Shown one piece after another: positions 52,233 through 64,000 of a DNA stretch of 64,000 nucleotides. The position numbers and the translations under genes were made by a program. The notes below the pieces were generated by a model that did not search any database, was not told the origin of the DNA, and was given only the letters and a program-made list of their open reading frames with translations. Numbering within the stretch: the first letter of the stretch is position 1; every line of letters starts with the position of its first letter. The DNA is taken from contig NZ_LT907980.1 in assembly GCF_900215155.1 (NCBI RefSeq), positions 2,480,001-2,544,000 of the forward strand, in the 5' to 3' direction. The DNA is from Marinobacter sp. LV10R510-11A. GTDB lineage: Bacteria > Pseudomonadota > Gammaproteobacteria > Pseudomonadales > Oleiphilaceae.

Positions 52233-53197
52233 GGGGCCACCACCCGCAAACTAACCTCTCCCGCGCGGATGGCAACAAGGCCAGCCTCCGTCTCGACCAA
52301 ATAGTTTCCGTGCCCATCGATACCACGGCCGACACCAGCAACCTCGCCTTCTCGGGCGACAATATGTTGCCCCTTGAATAGATCGCGCGCTTGCCAAGAC
52401 TCGCGAAAGGCTCCGAAACCCTTTTCAGCAAAGGTTTCGGCACTTTCAAACAGTGCGTTAATGAGAACGGATGCTACCTCGTTCCGTGACCAACTGTTTT
52501 CCGGGGAGTACCGGGCGAGACTAGACCAGGGTTGATCCACATCATCAGCACGACTCATGTGGATGTTGATACCAATACCCGCCACAACTTGAACAACTCC
52601 CTCCTGCAGCTCACCCTGAAGTTCCACTAGAACGCCTCCCAGCTTACCGCCAGGCAGAAAAATATCATTAGGCCACTTAAGACAGACACCCGGCACGCCT
52701 AGCTTCTCTAGCGTCTCAGCGACGGCGACGCCAAGCACAAGACTAAGTCCGTCAAGAACGGAAAAGCCGCCATGAAACGTCAGACCAGCACTTAGATAAA
52801 GGTTCTCACCTCGAGGGCTGCGCCATGTTCGGCCGCGGCGCCCCCTACCCAGCGTTTGACCATCTGCGATCGCGACTGGCGCATCTTTGGCGCCTAAGGC
52901 TACCTGCCTGAAAATCTCTGCGTTTGTGGAGTCCACTTCATCAAGAACGGTCAGAGAAACCCGACCACGAACCACTTCGGTGAGCCCGCCCAGAATGACG
53001 TCTGCGTCAAGCAGATCTACGAGCGTGATTAGTTTGTAACCGCGCCCACGAACCGTCTCGATCTCGAGACCCGTATCAATCGCGCGACGCACCTGCTTCC
53101 AAACCGCGGTACGGCTTACGCCAAGCTCCCCGGCCAGACGTTCACCGGAATGAACCCGCCCATCACTGAGTAGCTTTACAAGTGCCTTTGATCTCAT
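52229..53197 (-). CDS. birA: Bifunctional biotin-protein ligase and biotin operon repressor BirA
   Basis: A 322-residue class II BirA. The N-terminal winged helix (about 1-60, LAGELGVSRTAVWKQVRRAI) should bind biotin operators. The ligase core has DEVDSTN, the biotinyl-AMP loop GRGRRGRTWRSPRGENLYLS, and KWPNDIFL with catalytic Lys. The C-terminal SH3-like domain has GHGNYLVETEAGLVAIRAGEVSLR. First gene of birA-coaX-SPOR, just downstream of the 5S rRNA terminator. Confidence 0.97.
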   Translation of the reverse strand: MRSKALVKLLSDGRVHSGERLAGELGVSRTAVWKQVRRAIDTGLEIETVRGRGYKLITLVDLLDADVILGGLTEVVRGRVSLTVLDEVDSTNAEIFRQVALGAKDAPVAIADGQTLGRGRRGRTWRSPRGENLYLSAGLTFHGGFSVLDGLSLVLGVAVAETLEKLGVPGVCLKWPNDIFLPGGKLGGVLVELQGELQEGVVQVVAGIGINIHMSRADDVDQPWSSLARYSPENSWSRNEVASVLINALFESAETFAEKGFGAFRESWQARDLFKGQHIVAREGEVAGVGRGIDGHGNYLVETEAGLVAIRAGEVSLRVVAP

Positions 53198-53234
53198 TAA
53201 ATACCATCCGGCCAGAAGAATGAGTAAAGCGGGA

Positions 53235-53263
53235 ATTAAACACTAGGAAGGACAAAAAGACAA
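53235..53263 (-). promoter_or_regulatory. Candidate promoter of birA-coaX
   Basis: On the minus strand -35 TTGTCT (53263-53258), 17 bp spacer and -10 TTTAAT (53240-53235), in the short gap between the rRNA terminator and birA. Confidence 0.5.
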
Positions 53264-53267
53264 AACG

Positions 53268-53303
53268 AAAAAACCCCCAACGGCGAGCCGCTGGGGGTTT
53301 TTG
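53268..53303 (-). terminator. Terminator of the rRNA operon
   Basis: On the minus strand AACCCCCAGCGG / CCGTTGGGGGTTTTTTCG-type hairpin (arms ACCCCCA and TGGGGGT, GC-rich inner stem) with U-run, 11 bp after the 5S gene. Confidence 0.9.
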
Positions 53304-53313
53304 GTATTAAGAG

Positions 53314-53430
53314 TCTGACGATGACCTACTCTCACATGGGCAAATGCCACACTACCATCGGCGCAGGCCTGTTTCACTTCTGAGTTCGAGATGGGATCAG
53401 GTGGTTCCAAGCCGCTATGGTCGTCAGACA
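53314..53430 (-). rRNA. rrf: 5S ribosomal RNA
   Basis: About 117 nt. The 5' end TGTCTGACGACCATAGCGGC pairs with the 3' end GTCATCGTCAGA. Conserved loops CCACCTGATCCCATCTCGAA and GGTAGTGTGGCA are present. Last gene of the rRNA operon, followed by a strong terminator. End positions are accurate to a few bases. Confidence 0.95.
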
Positions 53431-53525
53431 AAACGGTTGATCACTGGGGGATGAGATAGAACTGGCTTTTTAGGCCGTGATATTGATTTTTTCGTTGCGA
53501 TATCCGCAATTGTCTTGGGTGTTAT

Positions 53526-56420
<2,895 letters not shown>

Positions 56421-56727
56421 ATATAACCCCAAGACAACTGCTCTCCATGGATCAACATCCTGGTAAACCAGGGGGCCAATACGTGGAGACAGTGCCTTGA
56501 CGTGATATAACAACCACTTCAACGACAACACCGGATAACGCTTGAAAAAATCGTTATCACATTGAACACTTTCTCTCGGAGATTATGAGAAAAAGTCTTC
56601 GTGTTCTATCTCATCCAATTTGTTAAAGAGCAAATCTGACCCAGTGATCAGAAAGAAAAACTTCAGACTTAGCAGACGCTAAACTGAAATACTTGTTTCT
56701 GTACACTGACCGAAGTCAGGTAAATAA

Positions 56728-56803
56728 TGGTGGAGCTAAGCAGGATCGAACTGCTGACCTCCTGCGTGCAAGGCAGGCGCTCTCCCAGCTGAGCTATAGC
56801 CCC
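56728..56803 (-). tRNA. tRNA-Ala (TGC)
   Basis: A 76 nt cloverleaf, GGGGCTATAGCTCAGCTGGG start, anticodon loop CTTGCAC (TGC) and encoded CCA. Spacer tRNA on the 23S side. Confidence 0.97.
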
Positions 56804-56806
56804 ATT

Positions 56807-56883
<77 letters not shown>

Positions 56884-56987
56884 GGTTTTGCTTGTCACTG
56901 ACAAGACCGTCGGGTCTACAGACCCTTGCTCTCTTTACAATTAACCAAGTAATTCGTGTGGACTCTGACCGAAGCTTCAACTTCGTT

Positions 56988-58527
<1,540 letters not shown>

Positions 58528-58695
58528 AAATCATACAAGATCCGAAGATCTCAATTCTTGCTCAAGACAAAACTCAATGTTCGACGAGTCGCTTGCCTTG
58601 GTATTTCTTGTCGAAATACTCCAGCCAGCGCCCACACGAATTACTTGGTTAATTTGTTAAAGAGCGTTTGAGCCGTGGCTCAATCAAGGAGGCGA

Positions 58696-58723
58696 ATTAT
58701 ACATCGTTTCGCTACCCTGTCAA
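58696..58723 (-). promoter_or_regulatory. rRNA operon promoter P2
   Basis: On the minus strand perfect -35 TTGACA (58723-58718), 16 bp spacer, perfect -10 TATAAT (58701-58696), then the GC-rich discriminator TCGCCTCC that suits ppGpp control. Confidence 0.9.
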
Positions 58724-58828
58724 CTGCTTAATTAAAGAAACTTGAAATTCGTTTTCTTCAATACTTTCAAACAGTTGCCGTTCTCGGAACTCCCCGCCTC
58801 AGCGGTGCGTCCCTCGACCGAGATGCGC

Positions 58829-58856
58829 ATTCTACAGACACACGCAGATCTGTCAA
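58829..58856 (-). promoter_or_regulatory. rRNA operon promoter P1
   Basis: On the minus strand perfect -35 TTGACA (58856-58851), 16 bp spacer, -10 TAGAAT (58834-58829), then GCGCATC. About 133 bp upstream of P2, matching the tandem P1/P2 layout of E. coli rRNA operons. An A/T-rich stretch (TTTTGAGGTTTTTCAAAATGG) upstream could act as an UP element. Confidence 0.8.
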
Positions 58857-58894
58857 CGGCCATTTTGAAAAACCTCAAAATGACCTGAAATCGT

Positions 58895-60097
58895 TCAATC
58901 CGCGATCAATACCCGGGCAATTTTCTTCTTTCCGGCCTGTATCACGCAACGATCCCCCTCTACAAAGGTTCGATCGCCCTCAAACTTCTGACCGTCCACG
59001 AACACAGCCCCGCGACTCAGCACGTCGCGGGCTGTCGCGCCATTTTTTACAAGACCGGATAAGCGTAGCACTGCGGGCATGAGCATGCCGGACTGCCCAT
59101 CAAGTGAAACGGTCACATCGGGTATGTTTTCAGGGATTTCCCCCAGCGCCACCCGATTGCCCGCAGACTTGTGAGCAGTTTGCGCCGCCTCTGCATTATG
59201 GAAGCGAGTAATGATCTCTTCTGCGAGGAGCTTTTTGTAGTCCTGGGGATTAGCTCCCTCATCTACCGCCTTATGGAACTCGCTCACCTCTGAAAGTGGG
59301 CGAAAACTCAGAAGCTCAAAGTAACGCCAAAGCAGTTCATCAGGAACGGAAAGCAATTTGGTGTACATCTCACCGGGTGAGTCATTCACGCCTATGTAGT
59401 TGCCCAAAGACTTGGACATTTTCTGAACGCCATCCAACCCCTCAAGGATCGGCATGGTTAACACCGCCTGGGGAGACTGGCCATAATTTTTTTGCAGAAT
59501 GCGCCCCATCAGAAGATTGAACTTCTGATCTGTACCACCCAACTCAACATCCGCCTCTAGCGCCACGGAATCGTAACCCTGTATCAACGGGTAGAGAAAC
59601 TCGTGAATCGCTATAGGCTGCTCTGCACGGTAGCGGTTGGTAAAATCATCGCGCTCCAGCATTCGGGCAACCGTATACTGACCTGCCAGCCGGATCATGT
59701 CCGCGGCAGTCATTTTACTCATCCACTCAGAGTTGAAGACAACGCGAGTTTTCTCGCGATCCAAAATCTTGAACACCTGCTCCTTATAGGTAATCGCGTT
59801 CTGAGCTACTTGCTCATCCGTCAACGGAGGTCGGGTGACACTCTTACCTGAAGGATCACCCATCTTCCCAGTGAAATCCCCAATCAGAAAGATAACCTCA
59901 TGACCAAGGTCCTGAAACTGCCGCAGCTTATTGATGAGCACCGTGTGACCGAGATGAAGATCAGGGGCCGTAGGGTCGAAGCCCGCCTTGATACGCAAAG
60001 GGCGACCTTCCTTCAGCTTGGCGATCAAATCATCTTCGGGTATCAGCTCGTTTACGCCTCGCTTGATAACGGCTAGCGCTTCATCAATAGATGCCAT
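58895..60097 (-). CDS. tyrS: Tyrosyl-tRNA synthetase
   Basis: A 400-residue class I synthetase charging tRNA-Tyr. Signature HLGH in the block [34 protein letters not shown] in [14 protein letters not shown], and a C-terminal S4-like RNA-binding domain ([29 protein letters not shown]). The start at 60097 ([22 protein letters not shown]) fits the family; the GTG nine codons upstream does not. It belongs to the shorter form that Pseudomonas carries beside the M23-anmK-erpA cluster. Confidence 0.96.
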   Translation of the reverse strand: MASIDEALAVIKRGVNELIPEDDLIAKLKEGRPLRIKAGFDPTAPDLHLGHTVLINKLRQFQDLGHEVIFLIGDFTGKMGDPSGKSVTRPPLTDEQVAQNAITYKEQVFKILDREKTRVVFNSEWMSKMTAADMIRLAGQYTVARMLERDDFTNRYRAEQPIAIHEFLYPLIQGYDSVALEADVELGGTDQKFNLLMGRILQKNYGQSPQAVLTMPILEGLDGVQKMSKSLGNYIGVNDSPGEMYTKLLSVPDELLWRYFELLSFRPLSEVSEFHKAVDEGANPQDYKKLLAEEIITRFHNAEAAQTAHKSAGNRVALGEIPENIPDVTVSLDGQSGMLMPAVLRLSGLVKNGATARDVLSRGAVFVDGQKFEGDRTFVEGDRCVIQAGKKKIARVLIAD

Positions 60098-60232
60098 GTA
60101 TTCATCATCCCCAGTCAGTGTCACAAATTATCAGTTACAGACTTCAACAAAAGAAATCTGTGCGTTACCCGGCGCCCTGCTAAAGTACAAATGCTCAGTT
60201 TTTAAACAAAACTATGCAGTCTGGGCGTGCGC

Positions 60233-60238
60233 ATTATA
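60233..60238 (-). promoter_or_regulatory. Candidate -10 box of tyrS
   Basis: A perfect TATAAT on the minus strand, 136 bp before the tyrS start, with a poor -35 region. The rest of the 292 bp divergent spacer between tyrS and the M23 gene shows no gene. Confidence 0.4.
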
Positions 60239-60389
60239 TCAATGACGCCACAATAAATCCGACCGGCAGCGCAACAACCGTAATGTTCCGCGCTGTTCCA
60301 CATACTTTTTATACGGTATTCTGTTGGTATACACCTGAACAACAGCTTTAACTAGGTAGCACAAGCTGCCGGAATACCGATTAAAACGG

Positions 60390-61781
60390 ATGCGATACGT
60401 GCTGAAAATGCTCCCAAAAACACACATTACCATTGCTGCCGCTGCAACCGTTGTAGTGACCGCCGCCATTCTGATGAGCCCCAGCGCGGGTGTTGAGGCC
60501 AAACGAATGTCCTACACCCTGGATCTTGAACAGGGGAGCGCGTCGAAGATCATCTCGCAAAAGCCGCAGCAAAAACTCAAAACTTCTCCTGAGCAATCCG
60601 TTGCCGAGGTTCAGCCTGAGGCAGCACCGCAAGTGCCGGAGCAGTCTAATCTCGAGCTGACATCAGGTTTGGACTGGCAAACGTTCGATATCAAATCAGG
60701 CGACACTCTGTCTTCTCTCTTTAAGAAGGCGGGGTTTAATGACGGCATAATGCTTTCTGTTATTCACGGCGAGGGAGAGGCAGATAAATTGCAGCGCCTC
60801 TATGCTGGCGAGACCATCCGCTTTGCGACTAATAGTGAAGGCAATCTTACTTCGGTTGAACTCAAGCGCAGCTTGCTGGAAACGCTGAAGATCGAGAAGC
60901 AGGAAGAGTCATTTAAAGGCCAAACGGAAATGCGGGAACCCGAGCCTAAGCCAGCATTTGCTTCAGGCACGATTGACGGCTCGCTTTACCTCGCAGCTCG
61001 CGAAGCCGGGCTTAACGATCGGCTGACAATGGAATTTGCCGGAATATTCGGCTGGGATATAGATTTTGTCTACGATGTCCGCAAAGGCGATCGGTTTGAG
61101 GTGGTTTATGAGGAACTGTATCTCGACGGAGAAAAGTTCAGCACCGGCCGCATCCTGTCGGCCCGTTTTATAAATCGGGGCGAGGAAAACATTGCTCTGC
61201 TGTATACAGACAGCAATGGCGACAGTGACTACTATGCGGCCAATGGCAGAAGCATGCGCAAGGCTTTTTTACGTACGCCGATCAGTGCACGCATTTCTTC
61301 TTCGTTTAATCTGCAGCGCCGCCATCCGGTTCTGGATGTTGTCCGCCCCCACGAAGGCACAGATTATGCCGCGCCTACGGGCTCTCCAATCAAGGCAGCG
61401 GGCAATGGCAGAGTTCAGTTCTCCGGCTGGAAAGGTGGCTATGGTCGCACAGTCGTTCTGAAGCACGGCGACAACATTACTACTCTGTACGCGCACATGA
61501 GCCGGATCGGCAAAGGCATGAAAACGGGGGCACGGGTAAAGCAAGGAGACACTATCGGATATGTTGGCTCATCTGGAATGGTAACCGGGGCACACCTGCA
61601 CTACGAGTTTCGGGTTAATGGCTCACCGCGCAACTCCCGAACCGTAAAGCTGCCAGACGCTCAGCCAATCCCAGCCTCTGAAATGGCTCGATTCAAGAGT
61701 GCTACAACGCTGCAGGTTGCGCAGTTTGAAGCTTTCAGAAACAACTACCAGCACCTTGCTGCCCTAGCCTCGGAAGACTGA
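60390..61781 (+). CDS. Murein DD-endopeptidase of the M23 family (MepM-like)
   Basis: A 463-residue envelope protein. It has an N-terminal signal anchor (about 14-34, ITIAAAATVVVTAAILMSP), an OapA/LysM-like domain (about 98-150, FDIKSGDTLSSLFKKAGFND) and a C-terminal M23 peptidase. The catalytic zinc ligands are present: H321 and D325 in HEGTDYAAP, and H401/H403 in HLHYEF. Enzymes of this kind cut peptidoglycan cross-links during growth. It lies five bases before anmK, so cross-link cutting and muropeptide recycling are coexpressed. The start codon is uncertain (internal ATG at 60408). Confidence 0.92.
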   Translation: MRYVLKMLPKTHITIAAAATVVVTAAILMSPSAGVEAKRMSYTLDLEQGSASKIISQKPQQKLKTSPEQSVAEVQPEAAPQVPEQSNLELTSGLDWQTFDIKSGDTLSSLFKKAGFNDGIMLSVIHGEGEADKLQRLYAGETIRFATNSEGNLTSVELKRSLLETLKIEKQEESFKGQTEMREPEPKPAFASGTIDGSLYLAAREAGLNDRLTMEFAGIFGWDIDFVYDVRKGDRFEVVYEELYLDGEKFSTGRILSARFINRGEENIALLYTDSNGDSDYYAANGRSMRKAFLRTPISARISSSFNLQRRHPVLDVVRPHEGTDYAAPTGSPIKAAGNGRVQFSGWKGGYGRTVVLKHGDNITTLYAHMSRIGKGMKTGARVKQGDTIGYVGSSGMVTGAHLHYEFRVNGSPRNSRTVKLPDAQPIPASEMARFKSATTLQVAQFEAFRNNYQHLAALASED

Positions 61782-61786
61782 GGCCC

Positions 61787-62884
61787 ATGGATACCTGGAT
61801 CGGGTTGATGTCCGGCACCAGCATGGACGGCATAGACGCCGTGCTGGTGTCTTTCCAGGAAAAAACTGTCCGTATTCACGAAGCACTCTCCACCCCCTAC
61901 CCCGAAAACTTGCGCCAACGCTTGGTCCTTGCAAGCCAGAACCAGGCAACACCTGATGAAGTAGGTGAGCTTGATACACTAACGGGAACCCTTTTTGCAG
62001 ACGCTGCGGAAAACCTAATCCGCAAATCCGGTATAGAAAGATCCTCGATTCGTGCGATCGGAAGCCACGGGCAAACTCTGCGTCACCAACCTTCAGGCCT
62101 TGGCCGCTTCTCTCTTCAGGTAGGCAATCCCTCTATCATTGCGGAAAAGACCAGTGTCACAACCGTGGGGGACTTTCGTAGCCGGGACATGGCCGCAGGC
62201 GGGCAGGGCGCTCCACTGGTGCCAGCTTTCCACCAGCATTTCTTTGGCTCCGAAAGCGAAGACAGGTGCATACTGAATCTCGGTGGCATCGCCAACATTA
62301 CTTGGATTCCTTCTGACCAAGACAGCCCGGTAACAGGATTCGACACAGGCCCCGCAAACGCGCTGATGGATGCCTGGTGCCATGAACAAACCGGCCGCGC
62401 CTACGATGAACATGGTCAGTGGGCCCAAGAGGGGATAGTCGACCAGGCGCTGCTAAGCGATATGCTCTCAGATGCTTACTTCGAGCGTCTGCCGCCAAAA
62501 AGCACAGGGAAAGAGAAATTTAATCTCGAATGGGTCAAAACTCTGGTGCTGCGGCACAGTAAAACCCGGCCGGAAGACGTTCAGCGCACACTGCTCCAGC
62601 TGTCAGTGATCACGGTCGTTCGGCAAATGCCTCAGTCGCCAGGTATGGCGGTTTATGCTTGCGGAGGGGGTACGCGTAACCGGCTGCTGATGAGGGAGCT
62701 TTCTCAAGCCCTTAGCCCCATTCGTGTGCTCAATACCGACGAGCTGGGCCTTGACCCTCAATGGGTGGAGCCAACGGCGTTTGCATGGCTGGCCCGACAA
62801 ACGATGGAACGCAAGCCGGGAAATCTACCAGAAGTGACCGGAGCTAAAGGCCCCCGGATACTTGGCGCCATCTACCCCGCCTGA
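61787..62884 (+). CDS. anmK: Anhydro-N-acetylmuramic acid kinase
   Basis: A 365-residue ASKHA-fold kinase that opens and phosphorylates 1,6-anhydro-MurNAc during cell-wall recycling. Motifs GLMSGTSMDGIDAVLV (6-21), GSHGQTLRHQP, GDFRSRDMAAGGQGAPLVPAFH (with the catalytic Asp), LNLGGIANITWI and GFDTGPANALMDAW. It follows the M23 gene by five bases and converges with erpA across a 40 bp gap that has no clear terminator. Confidence 0.96.
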   Translation: MDTWIGLMSGTSMDGIDAVLVSFQEKTVRIHEALSTPYPENLRQRLVLASQNQATPDEVGELDTLTGTLFADAAENLIRKSGIERSSIRAIGSHGQTLRHQPSGLGRFSLQVGNPSIIAEKTSVTTVGDFRSRDMAAGGQGAPLVPAFHQHFFGSESEDRCILNLGGIANITWIPSDQDSPVTGFDTGPANALMDAWCHEQTGRAYDEHGQWAQEGIVDQALLSDMLSDAYFERLPPKSTGKEKFNLEWVKTLVLRHSKTRPEDVQRTLLQLSVITVVRQMPQSPGMAVYACGGGTRNRLLMRELSQALSPIRVLNTDELGLDPQWVEPTAFAWLARQTMERKPGNLPEVTGAKGPRILGAIYPA

Positions 62885-62924
62885 ACCCTAGATGTATTCT
62901 CCGGGTGCAGGCCACTAGCAAAAC

Positions 62925-63278
62925 TCAAATGGTGAACGAGCTTCCGCAACCACAGGTAGAACTGGCATTGGGGTTTTGTACCACAAACTGGGAACCCTGC
63001 AGTCCTTCTTGATAATCGACGGTGGCTCCCACCAGGTATTGGTAGCTCATCGGATCGATCAACAGAGTCGCACCGTCCCGTGCAACAACTGTATCTTCCT
63101 CATCCTGGCTTTCATCGAATGAGAACCCGTATTGAAACCCGGAACAGCCACCACCCGTGACAAACACCCGCAGCCTGAGATCGGAGTTACCCTCCTCCTC
63201 AACCAGTTCACGTACTTTATTGACCGCACTGTCGCTGAAAAACAGCGGTGCTGCCATTTGCTGCTGAACTACACTCAA
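62925..63278 (-). CDS. erpA: Iron-sulfur cluster insertion protein ErpA
   Basis: A 117-residue A-type carrier that delivers [Fe-S] clusters to apo-enzymes. The three ligand cysteines are in place: C45 in GGGCSGF, C109 and C111 in STCGCGSSF. The start gives [29 protein letters not shown], and an ATG at codon 8 is an alternative. The anmK-erpA convergence is the Pseudomonas arrangement. Confidence 0.95.
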   Translation of the reverse strand: MSVVQQQMAAPLFFSDSAVNKVRELVEEEGNSDLRLRVFVTGGGCSGFQYGFSFDESQDEEDTVVARDGATLLIDPMSYQYLVGATVDYQEGLQGSQFVVQNPNASSTCGCGSSFTI

Positions 63279-63341
63279 GTTCGCCTCCAGATTACCTGAT
63301 ACAACTTAAGTGATTATGGTATTCCTGACTAAAACAATCAA

Positions 63342-63818
63342 CTATTCGGATTTTCCACCATCCTCTTCCGATGGCTCGCCGAACCCCGCATCGGGCAAAG
63401 CATCGTCTGTCGGCGTTTTATCTTGGGTTAGCAGCCCGGAAGATTCACGCTGATGAACAAGATTGCCATTTACTGACGACCCCATGGCCATCTGGATGAG
63501 GTTATAGTAAACGCTGCCGTTAATAGCGGCCTTTTCTGCCAGCTCAAGGTGAGCCGTCGCATATACATCGCCGTTAACAGTGCCGTTGATGATCACATGC
63601 GGTGCCGATATGTCGCCGGTAATCTCACCGACCTCCGAGACCCGCAAGACAGCATCACTGCCCTCCTCAGCCAGCACCTTGCCGCGAATATGGCCATCTA
63701 CATGCAAACCACCAGAAAAGTGTATATCGCCTTCTACGGTAGTACGTGATGAAATCAGTGTGTCAAAGTTGCCAGTGGGCCGGCGGGGCTTCTGTTTCTG
63801 CTTTTTCTTGCCAAGCAT
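63342..63818 (-). CDS. Bactofilin (polymer-forming cytoskeletal protein)
   Basis: A 158-residue bactofilin. A basic N-terminal tail (MLGKKKQKQKPRRPTGNFDTLIS) precedes a right-handed beta-helix of short repeats (TTVEGDIHFSGGLHVDGHIRGKVLAE, GEITGDISAPHVIINGTVNGDVYATAHLELAEKAAINGSVYY), then an acidic C-tail. Bactofilins self-assemble without nucleotides and often organise cell-wall enzymes. Proximity to the M23 peptidase gene is suggestive. It is two bases downstream of the next gene's stop. Confidence 0.93.
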   Translation of the reverse strand: MLGKKKQKQKPRRPTGNFDTLISSRTTVEGDIHFSGGLHVDGHIRGKVLAEEGSDAVLRVSEVGEITGDISAPHVIINGTVNGDVYATAHLELAEKAAINGSVYYNLIQMAMGSSVNGNLVHQRESSGLLTQDKTPTDDALPDAGFGEPSEEDGGKSE

Positions 63819-63820
63819 CT

Positions 63821-64000
63821 TTAATTCTCCGTTAAATCATCCCAGTTGAATGTGCGTTCAGCCTGCGAGGATTTGCTTCCTTCGGCTTGGGCAACCACCT
63901 GCACTTCGAATGGCTCGAAACCGTCAGGCAGCGCCAGTTTACCCTCCACGTCCTGAAAATACCGAAAGCGGAATTTTACGCCGAGATCTTCAATGTCCTG
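63821..64000 (-). CDS. C-terminal end of an unidentified gene upstream of the bactofilin (partial)
   Basis: An open frame runs in from the right edge for 59 codons and stops at TAA (63821-63823), two bases before the bactofilin start. The tail reads DIEDLGVKFRFRYFQDVEGKLALPDGFEPFEVQVVAQAEG and ends FNWDDLTEN. The pattern of short strands fits the DUF6776-type membrane protein often paired with this bactofilin in Pseudomonas relatives, but that name is from memory. It is in the same operon as the bactofilin. Confidence 0.6.
   Translation of the reverse strand, partial: QDIEDLGVKFRFRYFQDVEGKLALPDGFEPFEVQVVAQAEGSKSSQAERTFNWDDLTEN

Larger units (their letters stand above)
58528..58894 (-). other. 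rRNA operon leader and promoter region
   Basis: The 367 bp between 16S and tyrS has no gene. It holds two tandem promoters (P1 58829-58856, P2 58696-58723), boxA at 58655-58665 (GCTCTTTAACA on the minus strand) and the 5' arm of the 16S processing stem (58632-58652). Confidence 0.9.

Overview
This 64 kb window is chromosomal DNA from a marine gammaproteobacterium that is most likely Marinobacter or a close relative. The evidence is the 16S rRNA signature, Pseudomonas-like neighbourhoods (uvrA-MFS-ssb; birA-coaX-tRNAs-tuf-secE; tyrS-M23-anmK-erpA-bactofilin), and an MSHA pilus locus of the Vibrio/Shewanella/Marinobacter type. The genus call is an inference, because no database search was possible. 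Almost every gene is on the minus strand. The exceptions are uvrA, the M23 peptidase gene and anmK.

Region 1 (1-13.7 kb) is an MSHA type IV pilus operon. It reads right to left: mshI, J, K, L, M, N, E, G, F, B, four tandem major-pilin genes (mshA copies 1-4), mshC, and the first codons of the next gene (probably mshD). Tight spacing and stop/start overlaps indicate translational coupling. MshI/J/K/L build the alignment complex and secretin. MshM/E are ATPases, and MshE has an N-terminal cyclic-di-GMP-binding type domain. MshG is the platform protein, and MshA/B/C/F are pilins or pseudopilins. The most unusual feature of the window is here: each of the three spacers between mshA copies carries a truncated copy of the mshC 5' end, which records how the array was duplicated.

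Region 2 (13.7-18.8 kb) holds ssb, an MFS transporter gene with a soluble C-terminal tail, and the divergent uvrA.

Region 3 (18.8-50.8 kb) is the translation/transcription supercluster in canonical order. Reading right to left: four tRNAs, tuf copy 2, tRNA-Trp, secE, nusG, rplK, rplA, rplJ, rplL, rpoB, rpoC, rpsL, rpsG, fusA, tuf copy 1, the S10 operon, the spc operon, secY, rpmJ and the alpha operon (rpsM, rpsK, rpsD, rpoA, rplQ). I identified promoters for the str, S10 and alpha operons and for the tRNA-tuf unit. I also identified an attenuator between rplL and rpoB, and candidate leader RNA structures. The two tuf genes share a 1154 bp identical tract.

Region 4 (50.8-58.9 kb) has a SPOR-like gene, coaX and birA as an overlapping operon, then a complete rRNA operon (16S, tRNA-Ile, tRNA-Ala, 23S, 5S). 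The rRNA operon has tandem P1/P2 promoters, boxA sites and RNase III processing stems.

Region 5 (58.9-64 kb) contains tyrS, a cell-wall M23 endopeptidase gene and anmK (peptidoglycan remodelling and recycling). It ends with erpA, a bactofilin and a C-terminal gene fragment cut by the window edge. No CRISPR array, prophage, insertion sequence or integrase was seen.
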